Origin: UBA1413 sp037447215
Lineage (GTDB): Bacteria > Bacteroidota > Bacteroidia > Bacteroidales > Prolixibacteraceae
Direction: 5' to 3'
Length of the DNA: 64,000 bases
NCBI GenBank assembly: GCA_037447215.1
Contig: JBBIHB010000009.1
Coordinates: 1-64,000 of the forward strand
Part shown: piece by piece, positions 43,952-53,435 of the stretch
Layout of the letters: the number at the start of each line of letters is the position of its first letter
Numbering within the stretch: the stretch's first letter is position 1
Made by a program: the position numbers and the translations under genes
Notes under the pieces: generated by a model
What the model was told of the DNA's origin: nothing
Databases searched by the model: none
Seen by the model: only the letters and a program-made list of their open reading frames with translations

Positions 43952-46900
43952 TTAAAAGGTTATTGCCAATGATCCACTAATCATCCTGTAAATCGGATAG
44001 GATTCGTTCGAGTCAAACCTGAATGCATTCGCATCAACTCCTTTGGATGTTTCCCTTCTACCGGTTTCCGGATCAAATCCGGGATATGTAGTAAGCGTAA
44101 GCAGGTTTCGGCCAATTGCACTTAATCGGAAATTTTTCACATACTTGTCGAAACCAGCCAATTTAAAGTCATAACTGAGTGACAATTCGCGCAATTTCAG
44201 GAAAGTAGCATCGAAAGCAAGAACATCGTTGTCCCACCCAAGGATTCCACCGGTTTGTCCGCTGTTTTCGTAATATCCGCTTGGCTTAACAGCATTCCAG
44301 GGTTTCCCTGACTGGTCGAACAGTTTTGGCTCTACAGTATAACGGATTGAGTGGTTATATACCTGTCCGCCCTGCTGCCAGGTTGCCAGTGCATAAAGCG
44401 TAAGATTTTTCCACGAAAAAGCAGAGGTAAAGTTCATATTGAAATCGGGGTTAAAATTGGCAGCCGGCATGGCAGCAATATTACCCTTGTCGTCGCGGAT
44501 TTTCAAAGGTCTTTCATTTATGGTGCCTATGGCAGTTCTTTGCACAACAAACCCCTGGTTGTTTACCACAAACCACTCATCAACTGTGCGTCCAGCAGGA
44601 ACCTGGTTTTTTACATCGTCTAAGGTGCGTGCAAATTTGTCGAGGTATAAAACCCCAAACTCAATACCTTCTTCAATGCGGAAACGAGTTCCATTCAGCA
44701 TATATGGAGTTGCATTAAGTTTTGTAATCTTCTGACGTACTCGATCAAATAATAGTGATACATTCCAATTGAGATTAGTGCGCTTAATAACATGATACCC
44801 CAAACTTGCCTCAAATGTTGTTGATTTTATGGTACCTGCATTTTGCCATTGAAATGCTGCTCCCGAGAGAGGAGTAATGGGAACCTTTAATATTTGGTCG
44901 GTATTTGTGGCATTTGAATAGCTGAAAGAGAAATCGATACGATCTAAAAAGCGAATGTCGGTGCCCATTTCAAGTTCTTTCGAGAAAGATGGTTTAAGGT
45001 TCGTATTCCCTAATGTTTCCATATTGCCTGCCACACCGTTGGTCAGAGAGAAAACCTCGTATTGAGCCTCAAAAGGAGGACGCAAGCCTGCCACTCCATA
45101 TGATGCGCGAAGTTTCCACTCGTCAATGCCTTTTATTTTGAAATCCTGCGTAACACGCCATGCACCCGAAACCCTGTAAAAAGTCTGCCACCTTACATCG
45201 GCGCCGAATAGAGATGAGGCATCGCGGCGGATCAGTGCGTCAAAAATATACTTGTCCTTATAATCAAATGCAGCTATTGCAGCATAGTTGTATGCAATAC
45301 TCTTAAATATGGCCGAGGTTGTGTTTTGATTTGCACTCAAACTTACAGAAGTTACTCCAAACCCCCTTACACCCAGGTTATTTCCATACCCTGACAAACT
45401 GCTACTAATTGATGATTCATATAAATATTGCGCTTTCAAACGGGTATTGAAATCCCCCAATTTTTTAAAAAATGAACCTTCAATAGTCACAATTTCCTCT
45501 TTTGCATTCCACAAACCCCGGCTGATATAACCGTTGTCTTCAGTCAGGTCAGTACGCAGTTTACCCTTTGGCGATATATAAAAGCTTTCTCCATTGACAC
45601 GGGTTGTTCCATAGCTGCCTTCGAAAAGCAAAAAATCAAGAGGTGTAAATTTCAAACCTGTAAAAGAAATCAGCTTTTGAGATTTGCCTTCATTTTTTGT
45701 ATTTGCAATTTCATAAAGCGGGTTTGGTGTAGAAGCGCTAAGCTTATTAACATTAACCTTGTAGGGTGTACCATCGGCATTAGGCTGCAGTAAGTCGGCT
45801 TCAGGATCACTGTTGAGAAGACGCCCGAAAGCCCCACCGGCACGGTTGTCAGATTTCGACTGAGAGAAGAGGTTCGAGGTAGTCAGACTCCATTTGTCTG
45901 AAATCCTGTAATCGAGATTGAGCTTGAAATTGTTCCGGCTATTCCCATCTACAAGCTCAACAATACCTTGCTCACGTGTAGTTTGCACCGATGCATAGGT
46001 TGACATTTTGGCGTCGGCCGAATTGCCTCTCAACGATAAAAAATTGGTTGTGTAACCCCCGGGATTAAAGAATTGGTCAAGGTGATCATAAACTTTTGGA
46101 TATAAATTATCCATCACCCTGTCAGGTTCAACATTGTTGGTAACCACTCCGTTCTGAATAATACGGTTAGTGGCAATAGATCGGGGCGGAACATATCCAA
46201 TATAACTTTGTCCTGACTCAATCCTATAATCAACCTGCATTTTTCCAGCGTTCATAGAACTCCCCCTTTTTGTAATTATACTTACAACTCCATTTGCAGC
46301 ACGTGAGCCATATAATGATGAAGCAGCAGCTCCTTTCAATACCTCAATCGATTCAATGTCTTCTGCATTTACGTCAGAAAGTCCAAGCTCAGTTTGAACG
46401 CCATCTACAATAATTAAAGGGTTCGAACTTCCGAATATGGTTTTAACTCCACGAAGCTGAATATCAGAATCGGAACCCGGTGCTCCATTTGTTCGGGTAA
46501 TCCTAACCCCGGCAACCTTTCCCTGGATTGCCGCTCCGGCGTCCACGGCAGGCACCTGTTGAAGACTTTTTGAGCTAATTTTATCAATAGCAAAGCCAAT
46601 TTTATTTTTTGGAGTACCACTTGCAACCCCGGTAACAATCACTTCGTCAACACCAAAAGAAATATCTTCAAGTGTTATATTTACTATAGATTGATTTCCG
46701 GCAACTATTTCCTGTGTCCTCATCCCCACAAACGAAAATACCAGCGTGGCATTCTGAGGCACATTCCCCATTGTATAATTACCATTCCCATCGGTAATGG
46801 TTCCTGTGGTTGTACCTTTTACCACCACAGTTACCCCGGGGAGGGGAGCGCCGGTGCGTTCGGTAACCGTACCCGATACTCCGCGCTGCTGTTGTAAAAA

Positions 46901-47275
46901 GGAATTAATATTTTCGGGCGCTAGCACAATTTTGCGGTCAACAATCGAGTATTCCACATTGGTGCCGGCAAACAACTGGTCGAGGATTTCCTCAATCCGT
47001 TGGTCGCTAACCTTTACAGATACCTTTCGCTGGACATCAATTAGTTTTTCATTGTAAAGGAAGAAAAATTCACTTTGGTTTTCTATGGCATCCAGGACTT
47101 TTTCGAGAACCGTGTTGTTGTAGTTCAACGAAAGCCTGGTGCGCTGCGCATAGGCGCTGTTGGCCTGTGTCTGGAGGAAGGTTGCCAGTAGAAGAAAAAC
47201 TATAATTCTCATAATCAGAAATGTTTTCTTCAAGGAGTGGGCATACCACCCATTGATGGTTTGACTTTTTTCCAT
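43952..47275 (-). CDS. SusC/RagA TonB-dependent receptor with STN signalling domain
   Basis: A 1107-residue outer-membrane transporter. The leader region (about residues 1-43) is followed by an STN secretin/TonB short domain (about 48-118, LSLNYNNTVLEKVLDAIENQ), then a carboxypeptidase-regulatory domain (about 133-205, GAPLPGVTVVVKGTTTG), a plug (about 215-340, DVNAEDIESIEVLKGAAA) and a 22-strand barrel ending GSLAITF. The STN domain contacts a FecR anti-sigma factor, encoded directly upstream, so this receptor both imports and senses its glycan. With SusD it forms the uptake pair of PUL-A. Confidence 0.95.
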   Translation of the reverse strand: MEKSQTINGWYAHSLKKTFLIMRIIVFLLLATFLQTQANSAYAQRTRLSLNYNNTVLEKVLDAIENQSEFFFLYNEKLIDVQRKVSVKVSDQRIEEILDQLFAGTNVEYSIVDRKIVLAPENINSFLQQQRGVSGTVTERTGAPLPGVTVVVKGTTTGTITDGNGNYTMGNVPQNATLVFSFVGMRTQEIVAGNQSIVNITLEDISFGVDEVIVTGVASGTPKNKIGFAIDKISSKSLQQVPAVDAGAAIQGKVAGVRITRTNGAPGSDSDIQLRGVKTIFGSSNPLIIVDGVQTELGLSDVNAEDIESIEVLKGAAASSLYGSRAANGVVSIITKRGSSMNAGKMQVDYRIESGQSYIGYVPPRSIATNRIIQNGVVTNNVEPDRVMDNLYPKVYDHLDQFFNPGGYTTNFLSLRGNSADAKMSTYASVQTTREQGIVELVDGNSRNNFKLNLDYRISDKWSLTTSNLFSQSKSDNRAGGAFGRLLNSDPEADLLQPNADGTPYKVNVNKLSASTPNPLYEIANTKNEGKSQKLISFTGLKFTPLDFLLFEGSYGTTRVNGESFYISPKGKLRTDLTEDNGYISRGLWNAKEEIVTIEGSFFKKLGDFNTRLKAQYLYESSISSSLSGYGNNLGVRGFGVTSVSLSANQNTTSAIFKSIAYNYAAIAAFDYKDKYIFDALIRRDASSLFGADVRWQTFYRVSGAWRVTQDFKIKGIDEWKLRASYGVAGLRPPFEAQYEVFSLTNGVAGNMETLGNTNLKPSFSKELEMGTDIRFLDRIDFSFSYSNATNTDQILKVPITPLSGAAFQWQNAGTIKSTTFEASLGYHVIKRTNLNWNVSLLFDRVRQKITKLNATPYMLNGTRFRIEEGIEFGVLYLDKFARTLDDVKNQVPAGRTVDEWFVVNNQGFVVQRTAIGTINERPLKIRDDKGNIAAMPAANFNPDFNMNFTSAFSWKNLTLYALATWQQGGQVYNHSIRYTVEPKLFDQSGKPWNAVKPSGYYENSGQTGGILGWDNDVLAFDATFLKLRELSLSYDFKLAGFDKYVKNFRLSAIGRNLLTLTTYPGFDPETGRRETSKGVDANAFRFDSNESYPIYRMISGSLAITF

Positions 47276-47412
47276 AGATTTGTAACGATTAAATTAATAA
47301 TAAAATTCTTAAATGGGTTTTTGAAGGAAATCGTTGGCGCGGTTTCCTTCTTTTTTGTGCTTTCGTTACGGTCGGTCCCTGTTTTTCATAGGCTGTTTGA
47401 TTTAAATGGTTA

Positions 47413-48447
47413 TTAATTTCGCTTGTAAAATGTTACCTTTTCTTTTTGCCAGCTTCCATCGGGTAGCTCTATCCGCGGGGTAATCCGGTAACGCATGGGG
47501 GAAGTCATGGTCAGTAACCGTATAACTTCCCATAAGTTATCATCTTCGAAGGTTGCCCTGAAAACATATTCATTCAGTGCAGGGTCGGCTACTTCCACCT
47601 CAATGTTGTACCAGCGTTCGAGCCTGCGGGCTACGGTTTCCATATTATCGCCCCTGAAAATGAGTTTCCCTTCGGTCCATCCTTTAATTTTTGATGGTTC
47701 GGTTTTTTCAATGTGGATCGATTCCCCGTTAAAAACCAACCTTTCGTCGGGATGCACCTCTTCAAACCGGGAATTGGGGGTTGCCCTGAATGCAACTTTT
47801 CCTTCGGACAGGACAACTTCCACAAAGTTGTCGTTGGGGTAGGCGCATAGGTTGAAACTGGTGCCGAGCACCTTCACCGCTGAGGTGCCGGCGCCAATTT
47901 CAAAAGGATGCTGCTCATCGCGGGCAACATCAAACCAGGCTTCTCCTTGTAATTCTACTTTACGGTCGGTTGCGAAAGGCAATGAATAAGTAAGCGTTGA
48001 ACCACTGTTGAGAAACCCTGATGAGCCATCTGGCAGAATAAATCTAACCCTCGAGCCGAACGGAGCATAAATGGAAGTGGTTACTGTTTGCTCAACCAGC
48101 GGTGTAGATGTAGGCTCAGGTATTAAATAGAGCCATGCTCCTGCCAACATGATTGGAAGCAGCAAAACTGCCGCAACCCTTGAATAAATATGGATAAATC
48201 GGTTCTTGATTGATTGCTGTTTTTCGAGTTCTTTCAAACGGATCAGGTGATGTACCCGGTCGAGGAGGTGGTTCAGGTCAATCTCAGGGATGGGGGCGAG
48301 GTTGTTCCAATCCTCTTTCAGCCATTTATTGAGGCCTGGACTTGAATGGCCTTCAGCAAAAAGGTTCTCAACAAAAATAATTTCTTCATGGCTGGATTTC
48401 CCATCCAGATATCGTTGTAAAATTTCTATATCGAGTTGATTCAGCAT
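47413..48447 (-). CDS. FecR-family anti-sigma factor
   Basis: A 344-residue inner-membrane regulator. The N-terminal ~85 residues are cytoplasmic (helical, with WLKEDWNNL). A single transmembrane helix follows at about residues 88-108 (VAAVLLLPIMLAGAWLYLI), then the periplasmic FecR domain (about 130-235, FGSRVRFILPDGSSGFLNSG, FEIGAGTSAVKVLGTSF) and a C-terminal DUF4974-type domain. It holds the ECF sigma factor until the STN domain of SusC reports a bound glycan. It lies between the sigma gene and the SusC gene on the same strand. Confidence 0.92.
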   Translation of the reverse strand: MLNQLDIEILQRYLDGKSSHEEIIFVENLFAEGHSSPGLNKWLKEDWNNLAPIPEIDLNHLLDRVHHLIRLKELEKQQSIKNRFIHIYSRVAAVLLLPIMLAGAWLYLIPEPTSTPLVEQTVTTSIYAPFGSRVRFILPDGSSGFLNSGSTLTYSLPFATDRKVELQGEAWFDVARDEQHPFEIGAGTSAVKVLGTSFNLCAYPNDNFVEVVLSEGKVAFRATPNSRFEEVHPDERLVFNGESIHIEKTEPSKIKGWTEGKLIFRGDNMETVARRLERWYNIEVEVADPALNEYVFRATFEDDNLWEVIRLLTMTSPMRYRITPRIELPDGSWQKEKVTFYKRN

Positions 48448-48600
48448 TTTTTTCTCCGAAAGGTAATTATTTTCCTTTCGCTATACAGTCATACACGCGG
48501 GGACGGAAAATCTCATATAGAAAATTGATTTTCTTGAAAAAAAATTTGAGGGGGCTCCGGAAACCGGTGGCTTCGGCTCCGCTCAGTCACCGATAAACCC

Positions 48601-49185
48601 TTAAAAAATCCAGAGGCTCATGAACAGCAAAAAAGCAAGGTTATCGCTACTCAGTTTTGAACGAATGAATTTTGTAGCTGCCGAAATATAATTGTCAACT
48701 GTTCCGGGCGAAAGGTTCAGCTCACTGGCGATTTGTTTGGAAGACAGGCCTTCCTGGCGGCTTTTCAGGAAAACCAATTTTTGCTGTTCGGGAAGTTGTT
48801 CAATCAGCCGGTTAACCTGTTCGAGTACCGATTTAAAATCCATCCGGTTATCTGTCAATACCATATTTTCGGTCAGTTCGAGCGAAAGCTTTTCATAAAA
48901 TTTCCGTTCGTTCAGCCTTTTGCGGAAAATATTGCAGATATCATTGTAAGCGATGGTAAAAAGGAACGATTGGAAAGAAGCCTCCTGTTTCAATTTTTTG
49001 CGGTTTTCCCAAACTTTCAGAAAAACACCCTGCACCAATCCTTCGGCGTCTTCTTTCGAACGGAGGTACTTGAATCCAAAGGAATACAAACGGATGGCAT
49101 ATTTACCGAACAATTTGTCGAAAGCTTCGGCATCGCCCTGCTGCAAACTTCCGACCAGTTCCCTGTCGTTGGAAATAGGTTTCAC
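48601..49185 (-). CDS. ECF sigma-70 factor of the FecI/FecR-type system
   Basis: A 194-residue ECF sigma factor. Region 2 is at about residues 15-90 (SLQQGDAEAFDKLFGKYA, EDAEGLVQGVFLKVWENR) and region 4 at about 125-180 (EQLPEQQKLVFLKSRQEG, SSKQIASELNLSPGTVDNY). A hydrophobic tail (NLAFLLFMSLWIF) is usual in Bacteroidetes members of this subfamily. It is controlled by the FecR protein encoded 153 bp downstream, and probably activates the SusC-SusD-enzyme operon at 47.3-27.8 kb. It is the first gene of PUL-A. Confidence 0.93.
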   Translation of the reverse strand: MKPISNDRELVGSLQQGDAEAFDKLFGKYAIRLYSFGFKYLRSKEDAEGLVQGVFLKVWENRKKLKQEASFQSFLFTIAYNDICNIFRKRLNERKFYEKLSLELTENMVLTDNRMDFKSVLEQVNRLIEQLPEQQKLVFLKSRQEGLSSKQIASELNLSPGTVDNYISAATKFIRSKLSSDNLAFLLFMSLWIF

Positions 49186-49222
49186 CCGGCCTGATAATTT
49201 TCAGCGAAAGTAATAAATTATC

Positions 49223-49249
49223 CACATCACAACTTCGGAATATGATGTG
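49223..49249. repeat. short inverted repeat upstream of the ECF sigma gene
   Basis: CACATCA (49223-49229) and TGATGTG (49243-49249) form 7-bp arms around a 13-base spacer, 38-64 bp before the sigma start. It is a possible regulator site or leader hairpin. A near-consensus -7 box (TTACTTTC on the minus strand) lies between it and the gene. Confidence 0.4.
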
Positions 49250-49324
49250 ATCAATCCCGGCCTTCAGTTGAAGCCTAATTTTCAGGGTGGCAACTTCAGG
49301 CTGTTATTGCTTTATAGCCGGATT

Positions 49325-51389
49325 TTAAGGCGTCAATTCAAATTCTCGGGTCAATTCAGCATTAGAATCTCCGCCTACAAAAACCTGAAAGGAGCCCGGT
49401 TCTGCCACAAAATCGAGGTCATAATTATAAAATGACAGGTCATATTCGGTTAGTTTAAAGGTTACTTTACGGGATTCGCCTTTCTTTAGGAATATTTTCC
49501 TGAAACCTTTCAATTCCCTGAGCGGGCGCGAAACCGAGCCCACCACATCGCGCACATAGAGTTGAATAACCTCTTCGCCATCAAAATCGCCGGTATTGGT
49601 TATGTCAACCGAAACCTCCATCTCTCCCGAAGGATGAATTTTATCACTACTCAGCATAATATTGGAATACTCAAACTTTGTATAGCTGAGGCCATACCCA
49701 AACGGGTACAGAGGCGAATTGGGCACATCGAGGTAGTTCAACCTGAATTTCTGAAACTCATCTCCCAGATTAGGGCGTCCGGTATTTTTATGGTTGTAAT
49801 AAACCGGTATCTGTCCCACATTGCGCGGGAATGTCATGGTAAGTTTTCCTGAAGGGTTGTAATTGCCAAAAAGAACATCAGCGATGGCATTTCCAGCCTC
49901 AACACCCGGGTGCCACACAAACAAAATGGCATCGGCCAATTCATTTTCCTCTTCCATAGCGAGGGGGCGGCCACTCATCATGACCAGTACCAGTGGTTTG
50001 CTGGTTTTTTTCAGGGCGCGGATCAGTTTTTTCTGCGGTTCGGAAAGGGTTATGTCCGACCTGCTCGCAGATTCACTGCTCATTTCTGTAGCCTCCCCGA
50101 TAACAACCACTACCACATCGGAGCGCAAGGCATGCAAGACTGCTTCGGCCATCATTTCTTCGGGAGTTCGTGGGTCAATCACGATTCGGGTACCGAAAAC
50201 ATTGATTTTGGCCGCAAATTCAGGATCGTCAGATATATTGGAACCCTTTGCATACAAAATATTTACCTGGTCACCGGCCACATTCCTGATACCTTCGTGA
50301 ACAGGAACAGAAAGCTGTGGATCGCCTGTTGGCGCCCAGGTTCCCGGCATATTTTTTTTATCGTTGGCCAAAGGTCCGATCAAAGCCATGGTTCCTGATT
50401 TTTTAAGTGGTAAAGCTTGTTTCTCATTTTTAAGCAATATAAACGAACGGGCGGCAGCTTCGCGGGCCAATTTTCGGTTTTCAGCCGTGAGGATTTCTTT
50501 TTCAGGCCTCGAATCATCGAAGTACCGGTAAGGATCGTCGAAAAGCCCCAACTTATATTTGGCTTCCAGAACCCTGCGACAGGCGCGGTTTATATCGGTA
50601 CTGGTTATTTTCCCTTCGTCGAGCGACTGTTTCAAAGTGGTCAGGAACCCTTCGCCAACCATATCCATATTTAGACCAGCTTTGAGAGCAAGGGCCGAAA
50701 CTGCCTGAAGATCACCCAAGCCGTGGTCGGTCATTTCATTCACCGACGTGTAATCGGATACCACAAAACCATCGAATCCCCATTTATCGCGCAGAATGGT
50801 GGTCAGCAGCCACCGGTTGCCAGTTGCCGGAACGCCATCCACAACGTTGAACGACGACATAACACTACCCACACCTGCATCAATGGCATCTTTGAAAGGG
50901 GGGAAATAAAAATTGAACATACTCTGCCTGCACATATCCACGGTGTTGTAATCCCTTCCCCCTTCGGCTGCTCCGTAAAGCGCCATGTGTTTTACAGTAG
51001 ACATCAAGGTATTTGTGAGTTTCAGGTCGTTACCCTGGTAGCCCCGTATCATCGCTCTGGCAATTTCAGAAGCAAGAAACGGATCTTCGCCTGCACCTTC
51101 GGCAACCCTTCCCCAACGTGGGTTGCGCGAAATATCGGCCATTGGTGAAAAATTCCAGAAAATACCATCGGCAGTGGCTTCTATTGCTGCCATGCGGGCT
51201 GTCCTCTCAATCAGATCCATATCCCAGCTGTACGACAAACCCAATGGTATGGGATAGGTGGTCTTATACCCGTGTATTACATCGGCCCCAAACATAAAAG
51301 GGGATTCCTAAACGGCTCTCCTCAACGGCAAGTTTCTGTGCCTGCCTAACCTTTAAGGGCCATAAACGCCAAATATTCCACCGACCTGT
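49325..51389 (-). CDS. GH3 beta-glucosidase-like enzyme, main part (gap-split, with two frameshifts)
   Basis: The C-terminal ~650 residues of a GH3 enzyme. The nucleophile aspartate lies in GFDGFVVSDYTSV, the barrel segments GVGSVMSSFNVVDGVPATGN and FWNFSPMADISRNPRWGR precede it, and the C-terminal alpha/beta and Fn3-like domains end EVSVDITNTGDFDGEEV. The first part, next to the gap, shows two single-base homopolymer defects. At 51357-51359 (GGG) one base is missing, and at 51296-51303 (AAAAGGGG) one is extra. Corrected, the text reads QVGGIFGVYGPLKVRQAQKL, then GIPFMFGADVIHGYKT. An ATG at 51295 is therefore not the real start. It is the last gene of PUL-B, 140 bp from the sigma gene. Confidence 0.85.
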
Positions 51390-51399
51390 NNNNNNNNNN
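51390..51399. other. assembly gap of 10 N
   Basis: The gap cuts the GH3 gene. The flanking text VSTDVEAKI and QVGGIFGVYG indicates only a few missing residues. The homopolymer errors on one side suggest low coverage at the contig end. Confidence 0.95.
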
Positions 51400-51603
51400 G
51401 ATTTTTGCCTCCACATCGGTACTTACCACCGAACCGGTTGGGATACCGCCTCCGGGCGTAATGAGGTTGAGCTGCCCGATTTTTTCTTCGATGGTCATCT
51501 GCCCCATCAGGTTACTGATGTAGCGGTTCATTTCCGTATCTTTTCGTGGTTCACAGGAAAAGATTATTGATGCAAATACAAATAATCGGATAGACTTCTT
51601 CAT
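51400..51603 (-). CDS. GH3 beta-glucosidase-like enzyme, N-terminal part
   Basis: The first 68 codons of the GH3 gene split by the gap at 51390-51399. It opens with a lipoprotein signal (MKKSIRLFVFASIIFSCE, lipobox IFSC), then MNRYISNLMGQMTIEEKIGQ, the standard GH3 N-terminal helix. It starts 12 bp after the GH43 gene and so belongs to the same operon. The remaining coding part is at 49325-51389. Confidence 0.85.
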
Positions 51604-51615
51604 AATGGAATGGTT

Positions 51616-53424
51616 TTATTCAATTCTAATGATTCCTGACCGTTCAGAAATTCCATTTTCATTAAATGCTTCGATGCAGAAATAATAAGGAGTGTCCCTG
51701 TCAAGGCAACGCATCAAATGTTCATTGATGTCGTAAATCAGCCATGATTGATACATTTTGTCGGGTGCAATTCCCCATCGGATATTGTATCCCTGTGCCC
51801 CTTTTGCTGGTTTCCACGAGAAAGTCGCATCTCTTCGGTCGGTTTCACGTTTTACTTTAAATTCCTCCACCTGAGCTGGTTTCTTGCCTAAACCCAGACC
51901 AAACACCCTGATTTCGGACATAGCCAGATTGGGCCCCGGAACTTCAATGTTTTTATACCGGACAAATTTCCCTTCAATGGGCTGGAGGAGAACTATATAC
52001 GCATTTGGTGTGTCTTTCCAGCTATTGCTTCGGTCAACTACGGTTTTCCAGGTTTTACCGTCATCAGATACTTCAATGGTGAAACGGTGCCGCAACCCAT
52101 CCACACGTGTGTATATTCCGGTTTCATGATCATGATAATTTAACTGGATGGCATAAATCTTTCCCGGATTCAGCATTTCAACCTTCACCCATTGTTTATC
52201 ATCATTGGCCTCCGCTACCCAGAACGATTTCGGGCTTTCATCGGTCAGCACCTCAGAAATAATCTCGCCTGCATGGTTTTTTGACATGGGCATTTCGGTA
52301 ATGTCATATTCGTCATCGGTTGATGTGCTTTTTTTGATCTGCAACATTGTAGATGAAACTGTGGTTTTCCCTTTGTATGACAAAAGCATCCATCCATTAT
52401 GCTGGCCAGCCCGGGATGGATGGTTGGGTGCAAACCTCGGGTAATCACCATAATGTGTATCTGAATACATAAGGCCTTCCTTATCAAAATAGGTTGGGAA
52501 CATGCACAATCGGCGCTCCCAATGTGAATTTGAAGCCAAAGCCATTGTTGCAAAATGCCAGTACTGCCCATTGTTTTGTTTGACTGTAACCCCATGTCCG
52601 GCGCCATTGGTAAAACCTCCGGGCTTAAAACACATCGGATTGTTTTTCATATAGGTGAACGGGCCTAATGGAGTATCCCCGATATAAACCCCGTCGGCAT
52701 AAACATTGAATTGTGTTCCGGGCGCCGCATACTGCAAATAGTATTTACCATTGTGTTTGGTCATAGAAGCGCCTTCCATGTATCCTTTCTTGATGGTAGG
52801 ATGGAAATTGTTTTCGCCAAAACGTTCCCATCCATGCTCTTCTTCCACCAGGTTTATTAAATCTTTATTTACCCCTGTTTCCAGAAAACGATCTTTTTTA
52901 TTCAGTTCTTTTACACGTATGGGATATACGTTCGACGAACCCCAGTACAAATAAGTCCTGCCGTCATCGTCAATAAATAATTCTGAATCCTGAATGTTGT
53001 TTGTGATGGAAGCAACAGGTGTCCACTTTCCGCTTTTTGGATTATCGGTATAAAGAATGCTGCCATAACCGGCCGGATTACCGGCAAAATAAACCACCGA
53101 ATCTTTGTAATTAAATGCCGTTGGCGCATTGCTTCCTTCGAAAAACCATTGTACAGGCCTGATAAACTGCCAGTTGACCAGGTCGGTTGAATGCCAGTAC
53201 CCAAATGAACGGGTAACAAACATGTAATATTCGCCCCGATATTCGATTACCGCCGGGTCGGCTCCGGAACGGTACGAAATATTCCGGCTCGAATTATAAA
53301 CCATATAGGTATAATCGATATCGAGCGGGTTGCAGTACGTATCTGGAAAAAATTCCTGAGAAAAAAGTTTGCCCGGCAATGATAAGCCTGTCAGGAATAT
53401 TACAATTATCACGCAATGTCTCAT
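51616..53424 (-). CDS. GH43 enzyme with discoidin (CBM32-like) and Fn3 domains
   Basis: A 602-residue secreted protein with signal peptide (about residues 1-22). The five-bladed propeller of GH43 (about 25-340) carries the general-base Asp in RSGADPAVIEY, the pKa-tuning Asp in IQDSELFIDDDGRTYLYWGS, and the acid Glu in KGYMEGASMTKHNGKYYLQY. A discoidin/F5-8C domain follows (about 375-500, SDDGKTWKTVVDRSNSWKD, GPNLAMSEIRVFGLG), then an Fn3 domain (about 505-600). Substrate is uncertain within GH43. It is co-transcribed with GH3 (12 bp) and with the PF10091 enzymes. Confidence 0.9.
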   Translation of the reverse strand: MRHCVIIVIFLTGLSLPGKLFSQEFFPDTYCNPLDIDYTYMVYNSSRNISYRSGADPAVIEYRGEYYMFVTRSFGYWHSTDLVNWQFIRPVQWFFEGSNAPTAFNYKDSVVYFAGNPAGYGSILYTDNPKSGKWTPVASITNNIQDSELFIDDDGRTYLYWGSSNVYPIRVKELNKKDRFLETGVNKDLINLVEEEHGWERFGENNFHPTIKKGYMEGASMTKHNGKYYLQYAAPGTQFNVYADGVYIGDTPLGPFTYMKNNPMCFKPGGFTNGAGHGVTVKQNNGQYWHFATMALASNSHWERRLCMFPTYFDKEGLMYSDTHYGDYPRFAPNHPSRAGQHNGWMLLSYKGKTTVSSTMLQIKKSTSTDDEYDITEMPMSKNHAGEIISEVLTDESPKSFWVAEANDDKQWVKVEMLNPGKIYAIQLNYHDHETGIYTRVDGLRHRFTIEVSDDGKTWKTVVDRSNSWKDTPNAYIVLLQPIEGKFVRYKNIEVPGPNLAMSEIRVFGLGLGKKPAQVEEFKVKRETDRRDATFSWKPAKGAQGYNIRWGIAPDKMYQSWLIYDINEHLMRCLDRDTPYYFCIEAFNENGISERSGIIRIE

Positions 53425-53435
53425 CAGATTTTATT

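Noticed and set aside
51295..51603. GH3 start at 51295, with the upstream ORF as an independent short gene
   Set aside because: Family text runs from the gap to GADVIHG through two homopolymer shifts, so the ATG is internal and the short upstream frame is the true N-terminus of the same gene.
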